Shown: one piece after another, positions 44,344-61,653 of the stretch | Position numbering within the stretch: the stretch's first letter is position 1 | How the letters are laid out: each line of letters begins with the position of its first letter | Origin: Ramazzottius varieornatus | Taxonomy: Eukaryota; Tardigrada; Eutardigrada; Parachela; Ramazzottiidae | DNA length: 64,000 nucleotides | NCBI GenBank assembly: GCA_001949185.1 | Contig: BDGG01000011.1 | Location: 1,412,597 to 1,476,596 of the forward strand | Direction: 5' to 3' | The notes under the pieces: model-generated | Told to the model about the DNA's origin: nothing | What the model saw: the letters and a program-made list of their open reading frames with translations, nothing else | The model's database searches: none | Program-made: the position numbers and the translations under genes

Positions 44344-45447
44344 ATGAACGCGTCCTGGAGTGAGCGAAACGACTCATTGTTTCTGGACCCGCTGGTTAAC
44401 ATTACCACCATCACCTTTACAGCATGGAGCTTGGGCGACATCTTTTACATTTGCTTCGACATGAGCGCGATCTTGCTTGGCTGTTTGGTCCTGCTTCTGC
44501 TCTACATCGACCGTGGCAACAAAACCTCCTTCAAAGTCTATATCGCCAACCTCTGTGTGGTCAACATATACTACACCGCTTTAGGCTTCGTGACCATCAC
44601 CAACAAGAGGCTGGTATTTCCCGCCGAGCCGCCACAGGCTTACTGCGTCATCCTGCGTTTCCTCAACTACATTACGGCTGGTTTGGTCCACCTGGCCCAC
44701 TTTCTCATCGCCGTCAACCGCGTTTGGGCCGTGACCTGGCCAGTGTCGTATCGCCAGTACAACCGCAACAACGCCATCCGCAACCCCGTTATCATCTGTA
44801 CAGGCATGTGGTTGTACGTTCATGCCTTCGTGGTGCCCGCCGTCATCCTCGACTCCTTGGTCCCCAAGCCCTTTCCCGAACTCCATCAATGCATCCTGTG
44901 GCTATCATGGAATGCGCACTGGAACATCGCTGCTGGAGTACTGGTCTATCACACGCCTATTGCCATCATGCTGGCTTTCTACCCCTTCATCCTTTACAAA
45001 ACAATCAAGCGTTCAAACCGGTCAGGACGAAACCAAGTCGGCCAATCGGGACGTGCGACTACCGAAGCCGTTAGTCGCAAGTCACGAGCCCGTGCCGACG
45101 CTCATTCGGCTCAACAGTCTACTCATCAGTCCTATAGCATCGCTAATGCTACTGTCGAATCTCAGTCAAAGCGTCCACTAAGAACGTTCTGGAAATTCCT
45201 TCGTCAGAGAGCGTCCGACGGACAGTTTTTGACATTATCAATGCTCACCCTCAACGTGACGGTTTTCTTGTTTCCAGCTCAAGTCTACCATGTGCTTCTG
45301 CTGGCTAATATCAATCCCCTCGGAATGCAGGACGTGGTGGACACCATGTACACCTTTAGCCCGACCATCGACTCCTTGCTTTTCCTCTTCACAGTTAAAA
45401 GCTTGCGCGATACTCTCCGTGCATGCACCAGACGCAACTCCCCATAA
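44344..45447 (+). CDS. Rhodopsin-like (class A) seven-transmembrane receptor, intronless
   Basis: 367 residues from ATG 44344 in one exon. The N terminus has sequons (NAS, NDS, NIT). Seven hydrophobic segments are visible: about 35-60 (DMSAILLGCLVLLLLYI), 70-90, 105-130 (TAGLVHLAHFLIAVNRVW), 150-170, 190-215 (TPIAIMLAFYPFILYKT), 300-325 and 335-355. At the end of helix 3 the usual DRY is NRV. Helix 6 lacks the CWxP motif, and helix 7 has SPTIDSLLF in place of NPxxY. The third intracellular loop is long and basic/Ser-rich. This is an orphan divergent receptor; ligand unknown. A polyadenylation-like AATAAA occurs near 45675. Lack of introns suggests a retrocopy or a lineage-expanded intronless family. 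Confidence 0.85.
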   Translation: MNASWSERNDSLFLDPLVNITTITFTAWSLGDIFYICFDMSAILLGCLVLLLLYIDRGNKTSFKVYIANLCVVNIYYTALGFVTITNKRLVFPAEPPQAYCVILRFLNYITAGLVHLAHFLIAVNRVWAVTWPVSYRQYNRNNAIRNPVIICTGMWLYVHAFVVPAVILDSLVPKPFPELHQCILWLSWNAHWNIAAGVLVYHTPIAIMLAFYPFILYKTIKRSNRSGRNQVGQSGRATTEAVSRKSRARADAHSAQQSTHQSYSIANATVESQSKRPLRTFWKFLRQRASDGQFLTLSMLTLNVTVFLFPAQVYHVLLLANINPLGMQDVVDTMYTFSPTIDSLLFLFTVKSLRDTLRACTRRNSP

Positions 45448-47865
45448 TTTTAGAGACTTGAGCTTTGGCTTCTTGGTAAACTCTGCATCTAGACTTTGGC
45501 CACAAACGTCGATAAAACAGGCGCCTACTGTACTTGTAGGAAAGAGTTTGCTTACTGTTAGACAACTGTATAACAAAAGGTTTCAAAAGTTTTGCAGATA
45601 CGGTGTCCGCTGTAGCTCTTAGTTACGAGTATGATACAATTGATACAATTACACAGATTACTCGGATAAACGAGAATAAATTAATTGTGAAAATTAAGGT
45701 CTATAAAAGCATTCGCTGGGAAAATTTGCAAAACGCGGGCCAGTTTGAAGAAAAACGATGGAACAAACGACCGCTGCTGGCCGTGGTGGTCTGCTTGGTA
45801 GCAACTAACCCACCAAGTTAAAAAAGAGCCGCCTCCAATGCAAATCTGAATTGACTGCATGTCCGAGGTAGAGACCCTGTTCTACACGGTAATCGACTGC
45901 GCTTCCCACCAACGCTTCCCGATAGTCAGGGCGTTAGTAACGGCAACTCGTTCATGTCTGAAATCGGCGAGAGATTCTCTTCGTGATTTACCAACGAAGC
46001 CCCCCCCTTTCGTCTCGTGAACATAGCTATACGGAAAGGCAGTCCGCGAGCAAAAAAGAGCAACACGTCACAGCGGGGGTGCGGAGGCCAAATCGATTGT
46101 AAAGTGCGTGCACTCGTTCAACGAGCACGATGACACGCATATGCGATCTGTCAGCTATTTATGCAATGGAACCTGGTATGGCAGGCCGTGTTGGGACATT
46201 GCTGTAGCCTGGCCTCGTGCATTTTCGAGTTATTTCGGCCACCATTTCTTGCAAGCGACAATCTTATCTCGTTTGTCCAGCCAAACATGGACCAAATCTT
46301 CAGGATCTTTTCCATGTCTGAAGTGAGGTAATCTGAAACCTGAAGGCTGAGACACAGCCTGAAAAAAGTACGCAGAATAACCGAGTTTGAGAGCTAGTCG
46401 GACTCAATCAACCAATCAGTGTTGTTGGAACATGCTGAAACAGCAAATCTTCAAGCGATTTAGTTGGGCTGTACGGCCTGCCTTTGCCCAGACAGTCGCT
46501 CCGTAACAAAATGACGTCAAACAGCTGACTGGTGATTGCACTGCGTTCGCCCAGTGTACATAGCGTCACCTCAGTGGCCAATCGTGTCAAAGCCGTGCAG
46601 CCGGTGTAGTGCGCTGCCTTTACGTACAGCTATACTCGTGAATCGCGAGCCGAATTACGAATGTTGAATTTTTATACATTTACAATTGTGGATGCGATCG
46701 TTTTGTCCAAACTATCGTTCGTTCAAACTATCTGCGCATATTGCAACTTCTCTGTTCAGTCGGCCTTGTATTCCATCGGTTATGCTATTCGATAGACAGT
46801 TATGGTATTCATCCCCTGGCCAGTAATGATAATAATAACAGCTTTACTCGTGTATGATCGCCAGCAAAATAGCTCAGCCTTAGACACAGGTCGAAAAATG
46901 TGGCAAGAGACCCAGAGAAAAAGTACCAAAGTATAAAACACAACGACTACTTCAAACAATCATCAATGCTCTTCACACACCAAGAGAAGTTCCGCAGATC
47001 AAGACGGTCGAGGAGAAACTTGAATGCGGGCAGACTTTTGCAGCTCGCAGACGATGGACAGAAGTATTTGTCGTTGACCAATTCACAGGCAACGAAGACA
47101 AAACTGTCAGCAGCTACTTTCAGAAGATCTAGTTCTTTGATTCTTGATGTTGGCACGACCCGAAGTCTGTCTTGCAGAGCTTTCGTGGCATCCTGACGTC
47201 TTGTGACCCGGACTGGAGGATGCCGTGACGTGGTAGCGGCGGTCAGCAGAAGTTGACCATCGGGGAAACCGTTCGTCCAGATCTTGAAGGCATTCACCAT
47301 TCACCAGTAAGGATCAAGGAAGAACTATGCCAGGTTTTATGATGAGGCGCAGTAAACCTGAGACTTTTGCTCAACCGTATAGTCACCCTGCTTTCTACCG
47401 GTGAGTCACTAGGTTAGTGAATCCTGCGACGTTATCTGGCCATCTGCCTTCGGGTAGCGGTTGGGAGACTGGAACCGTTACTACAAACGTGAGACAAACC
47501 ACGAAGATTGTCTTGCGTGACTAAGCTAACTTGATTTATTTTACGTGCAGTGGCGTACCTGGTAAGATGACTCCATATAATAAGGCCTTCACCTTCAGAG
47601 TTGCCAGTCGTTAGAAATGCACTTGGCAACATGACTGTGAACCGCGCTCTGGCAGAACAATGTCAAAATCTGTTTAAAACAGCTCACGCGTCACGTTTGC
47701 AGTATTCTGTTTTATCTTTCTTCGCTTTCTGGCTAAGAGTAATCTGGAAATCTTGTAATACGTTTTGTACGAGTACAGTAGTACATATAACGTGTCATAC
47801 TAGAATCTGCGAACCTTATTTTTTTCGGCAATCATCACTTCTTGAAGCCACCAAAAGGCTTTAGT
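45448..47865. other. Intergenic, one possible minus-strand gene
   Basis: Mostly featureless. The only candidate is the minus-strand frame 46947-47300. No repeats with clear ends were found. Confidence 0.4.
46947..47300 (-). CDS. Hypothetical protein
   Basis: 117 codons from an ATG (MVNAFKIWTNGFPDGQLLL). It has a balanced composition with several Cys near the C terminus (ACELVNDKYFCPSSASC) and no signal peptide. The opposite strand is also open over much of it. Not recognised. Confidence 0.25.
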   Translation of the reverse strand: MVNAFKIWTNGFPDGQLLLTAATTSRHPPVRVTRRQDATKALQDRLRVVPTSRIKELDLLKVAADSFVFVACELVNDKYFCPSSASCKSLPAFKFLLDRLDLRNFSWCVKSIDDCLK

Positions 47866-48264
47866 ATGGTCAGCGGAGTTTATTTCACACTTATTGTGGC
47901 AACGAGTAGTTTTGTGGTCAGCCAGACCAACGCGCAGTTCCCCTATTACAACGGGTAAGGTGGATATGGTGGTGGCGGTTGGGGCGGCTATTATGGTGGA
48001 GGCTTCTACCCCGGTGGATATGTTCGAGAGCCACGTCAACTGCAAGGTTACCAGCCTGGTTACCAGCCTGGTGGTCAGACATACCAAGGGGATGTGGCCT
48101 ATCGCGCGCCCAACTGGTGGACCCAAGACCAGCAGAATAACGCGCAACCTATAATGCTGTCGTGGAGTGAGAAATGCAACGATCCCTTTCGTCGACAGGT
48201 GTATCGAAATGATTGCCTGGACGACAATGGATCAGGTACTTGGGGCAGACGTAAAAGGAGATAG
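47866..48264 (+). pseudogene. Gly/Tyr/Gln-rich secreted protein frame with premature TAA
   Basis: ATG 47866 starts a convincing signal peptide (MVSGVYFTLIVATSSFVVSQ, cleavage likely after TNA). After PYYNG comes TAA at codon 31 (47956-47958). The same frame continues for 102 codons: a Gly/Tyr-rich stretch (GGYGGGGWGGYYGGGFYPGG), Gln/Pro repeats (GYQPGYQPGGQTYQG), then a Cys-containing end (EKCNDPFRR, DCLDD) and a basic tail GRRKRR before the stop at 48262-48264. The uninterrupted biased frame after the TAA argues for a single nonsense change in a structural-type secreted protein. Alternatively the GGTAAG there is a splice donor, but no good acceptor is visible. Confidence 0.6.
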
Positions 48265-48967
48265 AAGAAAAAATTGATGAAAGCACAAGTGATGGTTTCG
48301 GCGCTTAGCCTTCTTTGAAATTGTCTTGAAACACTTCTGTCTCGCGATAGTCAGATATTATGTTACGTTGCATAAAGGATCGAAGTGGTCGGTGTAAGAC
48401 GTGAAACTTGGAAGCTGCATAAAGAAGTGCGAGAAACAAGAATTTGTGACCGGTACGAAGCGACTTACGTAATTTTTCCGGGCTGATTTCACCACATGCT
48501 TCCGTAACCTGCTCTTTGCAAAATTGCTGTCGGTCATTCGGTGTCCGGTGTCTCATCAGCGGTTGATACAGATACTTCCGGCTCGAGGAAATCCGACTCT
48601 AGGGTGCTAATCAAGTCAAGCTTGCAAGGATCCATTCGTCACATTTTTCGCGTAAAAGTCTTGTTTCATGAACGGGAACAAGCAGAAAGTTCTTCCTGCG
48701 CGGAACTGCATCCGATCGGCAGACAGTCGACGGCCACCAGATCGCGGATGCAGCTAAACCTGAGGTCAAGGACAACACGCACCCACAAGGCTTGAGCTTT
48801 TTCCTGATGGTGTTTTACTCTGGTGAACCACTTTCTACCCCACCGGTAGAAATTTGGTGCTCGATGGATAACGGCAGTTTACGTGCAGATTCTGTACGCA
48901 AGAACATGACGTGGGACAAGACTGGACCCGGGTGCCTTCAAAACGCCTCTGCCGATACCACCCTGTT

Positions 48968-49479
48968 CTGACGAGCCTCCGAGCCATGATCTTGCCCAAA
49001 TAACATTGGCGATCAGTCCTGGTCTGCTGCAGAGCATTGCGGGTTCAGTCTGTGCTCCTGTAAGTGACATACATATCTCATGGGACATAAAAGTCACATA
49101 CATGGACCATACATGAACTCGTTATGCGATATTCCTGCCCATAGACATTATGCTTTAAAGTACCGATCTAGTCGGACAGTATTGGATCTGGGTGGGTGTA
49201 GAAAGACTGCCCGGATGGTGGGCGAAATCTTTGACAAACGTCTGTACTGATCAGGTGTTTGATATGACATCACATCACATATAACACCAGATTCTCCCAG
49301 TTCTGGGCAGTCTCTTCACATGGACCCGGACCCAGATTCGTCCGACTAGATCGGTACTTTAAAGTATGTCACATTCTTGAACCCAGACTGGAACCACAGT
49401 GCACCGGAAACGCTCTGCAGCAGACCAGGACTGATTGCCAATCTTACTGGGGCAAGATCATGGCTCGGAGGCTTGTCAG
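48968..49479. repeat. Nested palindromic structure
   Basis: Outer arms (48968-49040 and about 49400-49479) are reverse complements around GAGCCATGATCTTGCCC and CAGTCCTGGTCTGCTGCAGAG. Inside them, 49153-49364 has its own terminal inverted repeats of about 60 bases starting CTTTAAAGTACCGATCTAGT. This looks like a MITE inserted into, or forming the core of, a larger inverted repeat. Confidence 0.75.
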
Positions 49480-49869
49480 CAGAGGAAGAGCAACGTTGAG
49501 AAGGCTCACAACGGCTAAACCGCATCTACAGGGCGCTCGCACCAACTTGCTGCCACCCATGAAAGCATGGCTTTTTTGACTGGATCATTACTCAACTTTC
49601 AAACTAGTTTTTCCTGGTCTGACATCCTGTTTGCAATCTCGTGCAGAAATACCGACCAGAAATGTTTTCGGGAGGAGTTGTAACCGACATTAAGCTGGAG
49701 AAGAGAAGGCAAAAGTCTATCAACTTTCGCAGTTTCTGTTTTTCAGTTTTCCGTTCAATTTATGCGGCGCTGCTGTTGAAAACAATTAGATCACGAGCTA
49801 GGTTACTCGAAAAGTGATCAAAACCATGAATCTTCCGATCAGGTCAAAAGCGGCAATTTTTCTCCAACA

Positions 49870-50100
49870 GCAAGGTTTCCCGGCAAAATGGCCGAATTTG
49901 CTGTTTAAAATTCATTTGCTGAGTTATCTTCCTGTTCTCGTGGATCTTTTTAATCTTCACGTACAACCAAGACAGTTGTTAATAGCCCGTTGATAGCAGA
50001 TGTCGGATTGAAACTTTAACATGGGGTCCTGCGGACAACAGTTTTGGTCGTTACGATAGGTCTTGCCCACCGAAAGTCACACTATTCAAATTCTACAAGC
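49870..50100. repeat. Dispersed repeat (diverged partner about 6530-6730)
   Basis: Shares ordered short blocks with the region near 6530-6730, best at GTTTCCCGGCAAA. Old and degenerate; no ends defined. Confidence 0.4.
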
Positions 50101-50494
50101 TGCTAATCAATATCATAGAACGGCTCATAGTTCAACTGAAACAGCTTGAAAATTCGTATGGATAGTGTGGAAGAGCAGGCGGAAACGAAGCAATCTGATT
50201 TTTCCCTCGTGGAAGTAACAGGTGGTAGCAAGTTGGTGCGAGCGCCCTTGCAATATCTTGAGCGTGACGCAACGACAAATCGACAGTCGTGCCCATCGGG
50301 AATATTGGCCTACGATGTTTGGGTCGGTTAGCCGCATATGTGTTAGATCGGTTAATATCAGATGCGGTTAGTATATCGGTCATGCGACATATTTTGAGCA
50401 CGTGGGAGAGAGAGATGCTATAGGTTATCGGAGATGGCAGCACATGCAGCGTACCGAAAGTCTCACAGTCTTCAGCCTCTCTTCGTAGATCGAG

Positions 50495-51046
50495 ATGCGT
50501 CTTCTGCCCAACACTTTTACGCGAAAAGGTTTTCGACGGTTCGGTCAGTCTGACCAGTCCCGGGCATGGCGACCCGCGCTAAAATTTCCTTCGTATCAGA
50601 TATGCCGTTGCCCAACTATAATAACACAGGCATGCGTGTACGTAGTCGTTCACAGATTTGTTACACCGAATGTCGGCAGATTACTGATGGGGTTTTATCA
50701 TGTCGTTGAATGGCCATACCGATCTCTCCGCCACGGAGAGACTGTCTCACATTTGCAGCCCATACTGCCGGCTGAAGTTTCGCGCTCGGCGGAAAAGTCG
50801 AGCAGCAGCAGCGTCGGAGAACCTAAAAATAACTCCGGATTGGCAGTAGATGGAAACCTTCCAGTCATAATTGTACATGCAGCTACGGCTCATACCACGT
50901 CATATCCGGCTGCTGATGTTACGGAGTGTGGTTTTTTTTCTTCTCTCGATCGGCTGTACGAAGAGAGTGGAAAAGCGAGACAGCCACGCGGATGGGCAAA
51001 ACTTCTCTGCCCGTCAAGCTTGTTGCATGAGACGCCCGGAGCATGA
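50495..51046 (+). other. Long open frame upstream of junctophilin, unrecognised
   Basis: 183 codons with an ATG start and no domain, signal peptide or repeats that I can identify. Basic, Ser-rich composition. It may be untranslated leader or a chance frame. Confidence 0.15.
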
Positions 51047-51753
51047 TGCATGGCTCGACAGATACCACAGTTCTTATTTAGGATCACTGCTCGAGAAAAC
51101 ATTGCTGGATGAAATACTCAGCCATCTGTGATTCTTGTCTGCCATCCTTCTCCTTCAGGTCGTTCGCCGTAAGAAAAAAAGAACCAGGTTCGTCCCGCAG
51201 TACTGTGTGCTCGTCTCATCTGTCAGATTGTGATTTCGTCAATGTTTCCATCCGTTCGGTGCTCCTTCTTTCTTTCTCATAATTCAGCCTACCGTGCTGG
51301 CTTCGCCGTATAATCATATTGGAGGGGAGTATTTCGCCTCTGAGGGTTCGGTGTCATGGCTGATCGACCATAGCTGGGTAATTTGTCAGATGTTATATCC
51401 GTCACCGGAATACACCAAGGGAGTGGCCAACATTTGGGATAGTTGATGCTGACGGGCCATACTTGGAATATTTCGTCACAAGGGCCTGAAGAAGACCATC
51501 AAAAGGACCTGAAGAAGCCAGCAATTGAGAGTCATTATTCGCTGTAAATGATTGGGGTGTGGAATGCAGCACGAGGAGGGCGCCATGCTCAACTGTAGAG
51601 AGCTAGTCTCCTTATGGCATCGTTACGACGTTACACAAGCTCGTCTCGTACCGCAATAGCACCGGCAACAACATGATACCATCCTACTGAAACATTGCTT
51701 TTTTTTCGGCGTGGGACCTGGACTGGCCGACGCAGCACCCTGATACTACCTGA

Positions 51754-56910
<5,157 letters not shown>

Positions 56911-59900
56911 GAGCAACCTTTTTGGAATGACGTTTTTTCTTTCTTTTTCCCGATGCGCATTGCAAGAGTCTGGGTAGAGTACACTGAGCTGATGGTGAGA
57001 AGTCTCTCATGCTCCTCGATACAACTTCAAATTCATTAAAGTTCCCTTCCGTTCGCCAAAGAGAGACCAATCGTGCTGTTGTTCAATAGCCGTAACGCAA
57101 GTGCAAGTACGTGCTTTGTCCTGGTAGGAAGCTGAAGACGCTTAGGCTGCGTTTCGTAAGTCAACCCTAGTTGATAACCCGACACGTGATTGACGACGTC
57201 ACGGCAAAGAACGAACATTAGAATAATGCGTGAAAAGGACGAGCTTGGACAATCAAACTGCACTTTGATTTACGCGTGCTTGATTGAATCGAGTTAACCG
57301 TTAACTAGCCTTTTCATGCTAGTTAACCGTTAGCCCAGCTCCTACCCCGTTCGCGACGTCACTAGTCACGTGTGCAAAAGCTGGTTTTTAACTAGGGTTT
57401 TTGGCTTACGAAACGCAGCCTTAACTTAACGTCTGTATGGAACTAGACTAAGTAAGTGGCTCCAAGCGACGAACAATTGTTTGACACTCACAAGAGTCGT
57501 TTCCCCATCGGAGGGCCTGCTGGCATATGGTTCGTAACAAGTGAAGAGTTGCAGGCGATCCCGGTCCTGGTCGAACTCTAATGACTTTCCACGTATCCAA
57601 CTAGGGAATTCCAATAAGGGCGTTCCTGCAGTTCCCATATGTTTCACTTCGCAACGTGAATACACTGAAGTGCTACCCGGACAATGTTTTTGTCTGCTCC
57701 CTTTCTCAATCAGGTCATCTGCGAGAAAAATTTGCATTCATGTTTGCTGAAGTTGAAGACGCGTTCTGAAGATAGGTTTGACCTGGACAACCACGATTGT
57801 GCGTCCGGCACTCCACGGTGGCGATCCGAACACTATCCATCCCTCGACCTGCGAAACTGGTCGTGTAGAACTACGCAACTATTGCGAAGGTTCTGTGTAA
57901 GTCGTTGAATGCCAAGCAGGTGGAGGCTATGGTTCAGCACAGCAGATTCGCCAGCCATGAAGGACAACCCAGCGGTTAATAATGCTCATGTACAGTAGTA
58001 CGTGCTACCAATGAGTATGAACCATCCACCCCACGCTTCATTTGAGAAGATATTATTAATAGGAAATGCTATGAGGACTAATCATTTTGGACTTGGTGCC
58101 TTAATCGTAATTTATAATGTTTAATGTTTAACGTCTCGCTGCACAAGGACAAGCCTTATCGAGACTACGGGAAATGGCAGTACAAAAATCAAAATTCAAA
58201 GAATAGAAGAGCAAATTAGCATTGTTATTCAGATCTCTAAAGTTCAGAGAATTATTTCTGTTGAGAATTTGGACTAGCGACACCAAGATACCATGGTCGC
58301 TGCCGGCGTATTTCTGACGCTGCCGCGCCAGGTTTCTCTGTTTAGGGCTGTCCCCAAAGCAAGCTTTGGTGGGGCGAATACTAAGGAAACATGGTCACGT
58401 GCCTAACAAAATGAGTCGTAAAACGTGCCTGACAACATCAAGTTGCATACCACATTTCGCTAACAGACAGTTCGAAAGACTTGACTGCAATAACTTCGGG
58501 TGTGGAAGACATACCGCACCGACCGAGATGCATTCTGCAAAAAACTCCAGAATTAAGTTTCTAACCCTGGTTTAACTTGGAAAAGCGCACCACTACTTTG
58601 CGTAACCGGTAAGAACCGAGAAAGATTTCAAACGCGCTGAACTGACTCGGAAAACGAATTGAAACCGCCCAGTTTTTCCATTTTGCCTGGAAACCTCATT
58701 CAGTGGAAAATTCCGGATGTTCTCCCAGATCAGCGAATTCGTGATGCAACATGTTTTCCTGCAGCTCAGTCCATGTCCTAATCATGTCCGTTGACAGCAC
58801 TGCGAGACGTCAACTGAGAACTGAAAAAGTAATTTCCAAAAGCCAGCCTGAAATTTGCGAAAGTTGTACTTTTCACTTCGCACCTGCCCTAGCTTAATTT
58901 GGATTCCGAAGTTCCGGAAAGAGATTTGTGGTCGGTATTTTCCAAGAGTTAACAAACAGGTCATCAAATGGAAATAAACTGATGTCAAAGCCAGGCAATA
59001 ACCGCACGGAGATAGTCTTGACATAAAGAGTGGTAGCTAGTTGGCCAGATCGGGGTGTAGTAACCTCTCAACATGAATCGGTAGATCTTTCACTCATCGG
59101 TTACTCATCGATACTACTGAAGTGACCCATGTTGTTATCCCCTGCGTAAGTGTGGCGGGTGTTCAACGGTTAATATGAAACTCCACATGGGTATCGGCGG
59201 TCCAGTTTTGTAACAATGGGCTTCCAACCAAAGTGTTCAGGAATTGACTTTGAAGTTTTGGGACCCCAAGGGCAAGTTGAACTGCTGATGCAGTCAGCTG
59301 TAACAGACATCGAGGAAAACGATGCTCGAGTTTATTCGGCCTTCTGACCAGTGGTCAAGCGGCAACGTCAGAAAAATCTGAAGAGGCTCGAAATGTTGAG
59401 TGAAAATTCTTTGAGGTAAGGTGACATCATACAGCGTGAGAATGCGGCTGCATCTGTTCGAACGCAAAACCCTCAAAGAGGGGTATCTCATTTTCCCGAA
59501 AGGGCGAACAGTACCTGGAGTCACGGCGAGGACGGCAAACTTACCACGCAATGCCCTTCGACATGCTTGACAGCCTCATGTAAAAGAATGGTACTTTGAA
59601 AAAGAGAACCATTGTTACAAAATTGGGCCGCCACGACTCACATGTTGCATCGTAAGGTGTACCGTATTATGAATTATCGGGCATGGAACGCAGAACATTA
59701 CAACAACAACGCAGCAGATGTCACTGGTACCTGACACGGCTGTTTGAAGCTGCATGGTTGCCCGAGCAATGCACTTGAGTTTCGGGCTTGATTCCGATGT
59801 TTCGAGGCTGAAAAACGTCAATGATGCCGATTAAGTGGCAACAATTTTATCAAGAATCCAGATCAAGTCGATCACAGTGATAATGAAGAAATAGCCGCAG

Positions 59901-60008
59901 TTTCAAAACAGCGTAAGCACGATAAATACGAACACGCATGTTCTGCAAAGTTGCTTCGTCTTTTCGGCCAGAAAAATACCCACATTGCTTTCCAACACCT
60001 GAAGAATA
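56911..60008. other. Intergenic region downstream of junctophilin
   Basis: Contains MITE family A copy 2 (57144-57421). A minus-strand ATG frame of 103 codons (57426-57737) and several shorter frames show no domain or splice support. Otherwise nothing recognisable. Confidence 0.45.
57144..57421. mobile_element. MITE family A, copy 2 (partner 4203-4480)
   Basis: Same length and order as the copy at 4203-4480. Ends AGGCTGCGTTTCGTAAG and CTTACGAAACGCAGCCT form terminal inverted repeats. The ends are better preserved here than in copy 1. Confidence 0.85.
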
Positions 60009-60293
60009 ATGTCTGAGCTTAAGTATCGAACTATTTGGGCATGTTCCCTGCTTTGTTTAGTCTTGTTGCTCTGTAACTACGGAGCAGACGGCCAAGGAAC
60101 GTCGGTGACGGCTGAACCTCCCGGAATGCACTGGACACTGTTTCCTCTCTTCAATAACGGGCGTCAAAAGCGGGAACCCAAGGACGACCGAGGAAAAGCG
60201 ACGGATAGAGAACTAACGCTGGCCAAGGAACGGCTGAAGAATCGACCCCGGTCGCAGGAGAGACCTCTCCCTCAAGGCCACGGTAAACATTGA
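60009..60293 (+). CDS. Small secreted precursor 1 with furin-type cleavage site
   Basis: 94 residues, single exon, ATG 60009. A signal peptide (hydrophobic core ACSLLCLVLLLCNYG, cleavage near residue 28) is followed by a short spacer containing WTLFPLF and then RQKR (52-55), a canonical R-x-K-R proprotein-convertase site. The remaining 39 residues are very basic and polar, with ELTLAKERLKNRPRSQERP as the core. The same layout and core occur in the gene at 62339, about 2 kb downstream on the same strand, so these are tandem paralogues. No cysteines follow the signal peptide and no amidation Gly precedes a basic end. A secreted peptide or hormone-like precursor is an inference; I know no described family with this motif. 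Confidence 0.65.
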   Translation: MSELKYRTIWACSLLCLVLLLCNYGADGQGTSVTAEPPGMHWTLFPLFNNGRQKREPKDDRGKATDRELTLAKERLKNRPRSQERPLPQGHGKH

Positions 60294-60954
60294 CCAAGCT
60301 CCACGAGTAATTTCCATATATGACGCCTGTTTTCTCTAGTTGGTTGTTCCGAGGTGTTTTCCCAATTGTTCAGGAAACGACTTTTTGTGGAGGGGAGTTA
60401 GTCCAACTCTCGAAACCGCTTATGCAGTTATTTAGAGCACGCCTCGAAAGATCAATCTTTGGAGTTATTCGAAAAACGCACGGTTGGGAGAATTTGGGCA
60501 GAAATGTCCACGTACGGAAGAAAACTCGAGAATAACTTTTTTATACCAGTTTTCTATGCATGGTTTGCACTACAGGCCGGATCAGCTGTTTCCGCGACGC
60601 AGCTATCTGCCCTCTATAACTGACCAAAAACATTACTGGCATATTATTGTTTACGAAAGTGCCCGCCAAGCAAGCTGTCTTCCGCACATGGAACGGTGTT
60701 CTGAGTAACTTTCGGACACTGGTCAAATGTTCATTACCGTGTCATTTGGTGTCAACCCCAGATTTAGGTGTGTCTCCATGAGCTTTAACAGCTCGTGTCT
60801 TAAAGGGGTCAAAAATGGACGTGTCCGAGAACGGCCAAATAGCAAAAACAGGCGTCAATATAGTTGTTTTTCCTTTTCGATAACATTCATGTCGTTGTCT
60901 ACATGAGCACGCGTTGGTGTATGTGGCGACCAAAAACCGTCAAAGATAAATATG

Positions 60955-61075
60955 TCAAGTGGCGCATGCCTCCGTCCAATAACAATAGAACCATGCGCCA
61001 CTTGGGAGCAAACGGATGAAATCCTTTTTTTAACCGCCTCACGTTTCCCGTGTTAGTCACTCGAAAAGTGCGCCG
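60955..61075. repeat. Hairpin and half-hairpin, GTGGCGCAC family (intergenic)
   Basis: Full unit 60955-61004 (TCAAGTGGCGCATG and CATGCGCCACTTG) plus a half-site AAGTGCGCCGCTTGA near 61065-61080, followed by a CAGTCCAGTTTCGATTTCC spacer. Confidence 0.75.
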
Positions 61076-61653
61076 CTTGAGAAAACAGTCCAGTTTCGAT
61101 TTCCGGCTTTCATTCTTTACAGTGAAATGTGGTGCTCGGGCAAAAGTCTGACGATTAACCGTGACGTAGTTTTGTGTTTCAGGTGGGGCAGGGGGTGGAT
61201 GAGGCTAACTGACCCATCCTGTAGGGTCGCTACTCAGGGAGCATACAGAGAGCTTGGTCATCCGAGCTACTCTGTTGATGATGCTGACTCTCAAAACTGT
61301 TTGCCGAAACAGCGGGATGTTGACGGATGAACAAGCTCCTGAGAAAGAACTGAATTGTCTTTCCTGTATTGTACGGTAACAAGCAGGAGCTCGCTTGTGG
61401 GCTCGCTCAGCCTGTTTATCAATTTTATTATAATGGTCATAAATTGCTCAAACTTGACTTCTCTTTTCAGAGACCTTCAGACACAGTGCTTTGTTTCAGC
61501 AAAAGATTCCTTAGCCAGAACGATTCTTTTTAGAGATGTTCGAAAATTCAACAGCCTCAATTTCGTTCGTGAATCACTTAATAAACTCTCCTTCAGTTTG
61601 AAACTTCCATTTGACTCGGCAATATTATGAACTTCCTGTTCCGGTGTTCACTG

